A DNA stretch of 34,390 bases from Nitrospirota bacterium (GTDB taxonomy: Bacteria; JACPQY01), in NCBI GenBank assembly GCA_016190245.1, contig JACPQY010000086.1, positions 1 to 34,390 on the forward strand. The letters are read 5' to 3'. Below, in pieces: positions 31,360-34,390 of this stretch. The position numbers and the translations under genes are program-made. Under the pieces are notes generated by a model. It did no database searches. It saw only the letters and a list, made by a program, of their open reading frames with translations, and had not been told where the DNA came from. Position 1 is the first letter of the stretch; each line of letters opens with the position of its first letter.

Positions 31360-32601
31360 TCAGGTTTCACAAATCGGATTGTACTGGCTCGAATCGCTGA
31401 AACCGAAGGTCCATGCAATGCCGTCTCGCACCGTCAGAATGTGTGGCGGCACACGCAGGAAGTGGGCCTTCCGCGTCGAAGGACACAGCACGGAAACGAA
31501 GGCGGACTTCTCGAGATCACGACCGTCAAGACGGTCCTGGGGATCGCCCGCGTGGAGGAGGAAGCTCTTGCCCAAGACATCGATATCCGCAACCGATACC
31601 AATGGAGTGTCGTAGAAAAAGCGGAACACACTCATACCGTAGTGGCGGGCGAGTTCAGCCCAGAACCAGTCCGCGCGATCAGCGGTCACAGGTATCCGCT
31701 CCTTGAATGGTGTTCGGCAGGTTTCGAGCAGCGAGGCGGAAACACTGAATCCATGTAGGTGATGAAGGCTCCACCCGTCGGGCCATCGCATGCTTGGACC
31801 CGTCTCGGAGTGGAGCCGCTGACGCGCGTCGGTCGCAATCAACGCGGGCCTCTCCGAGAGAACGGAGATATCATCGAAACCCCACCACAGAGCCCCCTCC
31901 CGGGCGATGGCCGCCATGGACATGGTCAGCGGCAATCGAATGCCGCTGAGCAAAGAAACCGCCTCATCGTCGGCAAGCCACCCCCCGGCAAAGGGCCCCC
32001 AGAAAGGGGGCACTTGCTCGGCCCGTTTCCGCAGCGCCGACGGGAGTAATCTGCGGACGGCGACGCTGACCTGTCTGAGCAGGCCGTACCTAACTTTTGG
32101 GCGAAGGATTTCGGTCATATTCCTTTCTATGGTCTCAACCAAACCCTTGGATCGCTTTACCTCCGCCATCATTTCGGACCCCTTCTCGACCCACTCTCGA
32201 TACCTGCCGCGAAGGCTCGATCCTTGTCTCGCGTTTCGACTTGGTGATGATTTCAGCAAAGCATTATGCGCTTGGGCCAGTTCGTCGTCGGGCCCGCCTT
32301 TCTCGGCCAAGGCAACCAGGTGCCGATAGCGCGGAGGCAGGGGTGCCACGGACTCTTGGGTGCGTTCGAGACGATGGATGGCACAGGCGACCACCCATCC
32401 GGCCAGAGGGTTCTGAACCCACAGATATTGACGGGGGCGTGGCAAGCCGAGCAACCGGTAGACCAGCCCCACGGCGGCTTCGGCCCCCCGTCGGTCTACC
32501 GGTCTGGTGGAGTAGGCAACTTGAAGCCAAGTGTCGGTGATTGCCCCCAACTCTTGTTCCACTGTGAACAGTCGCCCGGTAGGGCGCGTTTTCGACTCCA
32601 C
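31360..32601 (-). CDS. DUF6745-like protein of unknown function
   Basis: A 413-aa soluble protein with no signal or membrane segment. The C-terminal half carries stretches I associate with DUF6745: TGPSMRWPDGWSLHHLHG near residue 275, a YG-containing helix (ELARHYGMSVFRFF), AHFLRVPPHILT and GIAWTFGFSDS near the end, finishing in PICET. The N-terminal half is helical and Arg-rich. The GTG start has AGGA 9 nt upstream and follows the 98-aa gene by 19 nt, so the two form an operon. Function unknown; family assignment is from memory of motifs and needs a profile search. Confidence 0.6.
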   Translation of the reverse strand: MESKTRPTGRLFTVEQELGAITDTWLQVAYSTRPVDRRGAEAAVGLVYRLLGLPRPRQYLWVQNPLAGWVVACAIHRLERTQESVAPLPPRYRHLVALAEKGGPDDELAQAHNALLKSSPSRNARQGSSLRGRYREWVEKGSEMMAEVKRSKGLVETIERNMTEILRPKVRYGLLRQVSVAVRRLLPSALRKRAEQVPPFWGPFAGGWLADDEAVSLLSGIRLPLTMSMAAIAREGALWWGFDDISVLSERPALIATDARQRLHSETGPSMRWPDGWSLHHLHGFSVSASLLETCRTPFKERIPVTADRADWFWAELARHYGMSVFRFFYDTPLVSVADIDVLGKSFLLHAGDPQDRLDGRDLEKSAFVSVLCPSTRKAHFLRVPPHILTVRDGIAWTFGFSDSSQYNPICET

Positions 32602-32620
32602 TTATCAATCCTCGAGAGGC

Positions 32621-32917
32621 TCAGTCACCGACCACGACACTTCCGAATGGCCAGTACTCCTTCTGACGCAGTACTCGATACAGTCCCGGCCCCGGGAGGC
32701 GGATGGGGCCATGCTCCGGGTGGGACACCTCCGCCACTGGGCGAAATGTTCGGACGTACATCCCCCGCGGCGAAACGAAGACTTCCGCGGCTGAGGTATC
32801 CACCTCGTGTGTGTGCCCCGTCTCTTCCCCTTCGGCTAGAATGCCATGGTGAACGGGGCGCGCACCTCTTGGCATTCGAGCTACTTGCACGAAAAGGACA
32901 TCGCCTTGTCGGTACAT
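32621..32917 (-). CDS. Conserved 98-aa partner of the DUF6745-like protein
   Basis: A small beta-rich protein: MYRQGDVLFVQVARMP at the start, GILAEGEETGHTHEVD in the middle, then HPEHGPIRLPGPGLYRVLRQ and EYWPFG near the end. The GHxH and HxEHGPIxLPxGxYxVxRQxEY pattern is one I associate with small genes next to DUF6745 genes. The His residues could bind metal, but this is inference. ATG 32917 has a strong ribosome-binding site (GGAGGT, 5-6 nt away). It is the first gene of the two-gene unit, divergent from the WYL regulator with a palindrome between. Confidence 0.65.
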   Translation of the reverse strand: MYRQGDVLFVQVARMPRGARPVHHGILAEGEETGHTHEVDTSAAEVFVSPRGMYVRTFRPVAEVSHPEHGPIRLPGPGLYRVLRQKEYWPFGSVVVGD

Positions 32918-32976
32918 GTGTGACCTCCACGTCTATGAGTCTATGCTTGGCTGCTTTCCCTCGTTTACGGACATGA

Positions 32977-33006
32977 TAGAATAGAGGTGGGACAACGGTT
33001 GTCCCA
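32977..33006 (+). promoter_or_regulatory. WYL gene -10 box and 19-bp perfect palindromic operator
   Basis: TAGAAT (32977-32982) is a likely -10. TGGGACAACGGTTGTCCCA (32988-33006) is a perfect palindrome, 9-bp arms about one base, placed over the expected transcription start; a third half-site GGGACAA follows at 33007. The position fits repression of the WYL gene by itself and perhaps of the divergent two-gene unit. Confidence 0.6.
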
Positions 33007-33019
33007 GGGACAAGGGAAG

Positions 33020-34090
33020 ATGGGAACGAAAAGGAGAATGAGGGTCAGGGGTCGATACCGCAAGCCCACCTACAGCGCCGGTCTCAGGCTTGCGAGGATC
33101 GTCGCAGAACTGCCGGGTCGGCCTCTCGGTTGGAGCTTGGAGGGCATCGCGGATGAACTGGGTGTCCATGCGAAGACGGCGGCGCGTTACGCGAGGGCAC
33201 TCGCCGATCTGACGGACGGGGAGGGTCTTCCTCTCATCGTCAGCGAGAAGAAATGGGAAAAGACCGTACTGCGGTTCGCGGCGCGGGGAAGCGGACGAGG
33301 CGATCCAACCTCTTCTGCCATCGTCTCCCTTCACGTGGCGATCCTGCTCCTCCGCTTCGTGAGGGGTTCCTCCCTCCATCGGCCTTTGGAGGAAGCATTG
33401 CAAAAGGCACTCGATGGCCTGTCACCCACCGAGAGGCGCGCGCTCACCTCATTCGAGACGAAGATTCACTACGTCTCGGAGGGACCAAAGGACTACGCGC
33501 CCCAGGCCGGTCTCATCGACCGGATCCTGTACGCCGTTGTCCACCAGAGAAAGCTGGCCCTCGCCTACCTTTCGCCGTTCCAACCCGAAGGCTCCTGGAA
33601 GGCCTTTTACCATCCCTACACGCTGATGCTTTACAAGCGCGGGCTCTATCTCATCGGACACTCCGAGAGGCACGAACAAGTGAGAACTCTCGCGGTAGAG
33701 AGAATCCGAGACGCCACCGTTACGGAGCATGTGTTCGATGTCCCGACGGGATATTCTCCCGGCGCGCACACCGAGGGGTGTTTCGGCATCGTGAGCGGGG
33801 ATGCCGTGGAGGTTGTCATCCGATTCAAGAAATGGACGAAACCCTTGCTCATCGGAAGACAGTGGCACCCGACGCAACAGTTCAAAACGATGGCGGGTGG
33901 GGATATCCGCTTGCGGATGACCGTGCGGGGTATCCAGGAAGTTCTGCCCTGGGTCATGGGTTTTGGGCCGGCTGCGCGAGTTGAAAAACCCGATGTCTTG
34001 CGAAGGGCCGTCACAAGATGGGCGGCCGAGATGTGCGCCCAATACCGCCATGGACGGTGGGCAAGGGCAGAAGGAGGTTTCGATGGCTAG
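33020..34090 (+). CDS. HTH-WYL domain transcriptional regulator
   Basis: About 356 aa. N-terminal winged helix (PTYSAGLRLARIVAELPGRP, LEGIADELGVHAKTAARYAR), then a WYL ligand-sensing domain (IDRILYAVVHQRKLALAYLS, AFYHPYTLMLYKRGLYLIGH, VRTLAVERIRDATVTE) and a C-terminal extension domain (VEVVIRFKKWTKPLLIGRQW). WYL regulators often bind nucleotides or DNA and commonly control defence genes. ATG 33020 is chosen over GTG 32987, which lies on the operator, and ATG 33038; all have badly spaced ribosome-binding sites. It overlaps the next small gene by 8 nt. Confidence 0.85.
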   Translation: MGTKRRMRVRGRYRKPTYSAGLRLARIVAELPGRPLGWSLEGIADELGVHAKTAARYARALADLTDGEGLPLIVSEKKWEKTVLRFAARGSGRGDPTSSAIVSLHVAILLLRFVRGSSLHRPLEEALQKALDGLSPTERRALTSFETKIHYVSEGPKDYAPQAGLIDRILYAVVHQRKLALAYLSPFQPEGSWKAFYHPYTLMLYKRGLYLIGHSERHEQVRTLAVERIRDATVTEHVFDVPTGYSPGAHTEGCFGIVSGDAVEVVIRFKKWTKPLLIGRQWHPTQQFKTMAGGDIRLRMTVRGIQEVLPWVMGFGPAARVEKPDVLRRAVTRWAAEMCAQYRHGRWARAEGGFDG

Positions 34091-34247
34091 GCGGAGAAAG
34101 ATCACCACGGTCGAAGCATACAAGGGCGATCTTGGCGAGTATCTGAAGAAGTATAACTATCAACCCAAGCTTTCGAACAAACTGGACAACCTTGGAGGTG
34201 CGGCCTTCACACAGGAGCTCATCAACGAAATCGTGCTCTGGAGGTGA
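34083..34247 (+). pseudogene. 54-aa fragment of an EIVLWK-type conserved protein, probably truncated
   Basis: The product has EAYKGDLGEYLKKYNYQPKL and FTQELINEIVLWR, like the first 55 residues of a family of about 170-200 aa whose members continue EIVLWKVNR and later carry a MASTILRF/IIDQRxYR segment that looks DNA-glycosylase-like (family recalled from memory). Here a TGA follows IVLWR. Shifting frame by one base restores VN but then stops within six codons, so this is not a simple frameshift. It has a strong ribosome-binding site (AAGGAGG, 5 nt before ATG) and overlaps the WYL gene end. It could instead be a real small protein. Confidence 0.55.
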
Positions 34248-34324
34248 ATGGTTCTGCGGCATAAAGTGTGGGAATTTGATGGGGAAAAGAGAGCGACGTA
34301 ATCTCCAGATGTCGACAAAACATC

Positions 34325-34340
34325 TCCGCCTTTTGGCGGA
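34325..34340. other. Short hairpin upstream of the last gene
   Basis: TCCGCC-TTTT-GGCGGA... arms TCCGCC/GGCGGA about a short loop. It lies 20 nt before the start at 34361, just upstream of the ribosome-binding site AAAGGAG (34343-34349). It may be a leader structure or chance. Confidence 0.3.
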
Positions 34341-34360
34341 AGAAAGGAGACAACGTCGCC

Positions 34361-34390
34361 ATGGTGAATATAACAGTGGACGTGACCGAG
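34361..34390 (+). CDS. Start of a gene cut by the window edge
   Basis: ATG 34361 with AAAGGAG 11 nt upstream reads MVNITVDVTE to the edge. A competing frame is open from ATG 34279 to the edge (MGKRERRNLQMSTKHLRLLA...), very basic and with AGA/AGG-rich codons unlike the neighbours, so I prefer the former. Too short to identify. Confidence 0.4.
   Translation, partial: MVNITVDVTE

Noticed and set aside
1-34390. tRNA, rRNA or CRISPR arrays
   Set aside because: Looked for tRNA arm patterns and regularly spaced repeats with unique spacers; found none. The 39-bp proS units are contiguous, with no spacers.

Overview
The window is a high-GC (mid-60s % by eye), gene-dense stretch of a diderm bacterial chromosome, probably from an uncultivated lineage. 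Evidence for a diderm: an Mla-type lipid transport operon, an outer-membrane polysaccharide export protein (Wza type) with its tyrosine kinase, a PilF/PilW-type lipoprotein, and MreBCD plus a RodZ-like protein. The ispG-proS-pyrF linkage recalls deltaproteobacteria-like groups, but the sequence alone does not fix the phylum.

Layout. (1) 1-238: no gene; holds a double-hairpin REP-like repeat. (2) 239-7462, minus strand: one envelope operon, mlaE-mlaF-mlaD-(zinc-ribbon protein)-mreB-mreC-mreD, joining lipid trafficking to rod-shape control. (3) 7507-8727: a NUDIX/eIF2B-like fusion. (4) 8929-13785: a FecR-like protein, Wza-like exporter and Wzc-like BY-kinase, i.e. exopolysaccharide export, followed by a convergent RmlD-like reductase. 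(5) 14785-23801, plus strand: tightly packed housekeeping genes, many with overlapping stop/start codons: CCA-adding enzyme, ispG, a PaREP1-type small protein, proS, pyrF, an rRNA 2'-O-methyltransferase, dcd, a TPR lipoprotein, rodZ-like and a YegS-type lipid kinase. (6) 24084-25803: a DUF488-like protein and an exported MsrB/MsrA repair pair. (7) 25883-28138: a large secreted glycosidase-like protein.

(8) 28139-34390 has accessory character: a vapBC-like toxin-antitoxin pair, a 157-bp MITE containing a second double-hairpin repeat, an orphan lipoprotein, an AAA/DUF4143 ATPase flanked by two copies of a ~100-bp inverted-repeat element, a two-gene unit (98-aa protein plus DUF6745-like protein) divergent from a WYL regulator with a perfect 19-bp palindrome between them, and a truncated small gene. 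This last locus is the best candidate for an undescribed system.

Cross-cutting signals: the ProRS gene has lost its editing domain, and the gap is filled by protein encoded in REP-like repeats; several transcription units start with a -10-like hexamer only 6-7 nt before the start codon (probable leaderless mRNAs); and C-tracts of 9-11 bases, all on the + strand, lie inside envelope genes on both strands.
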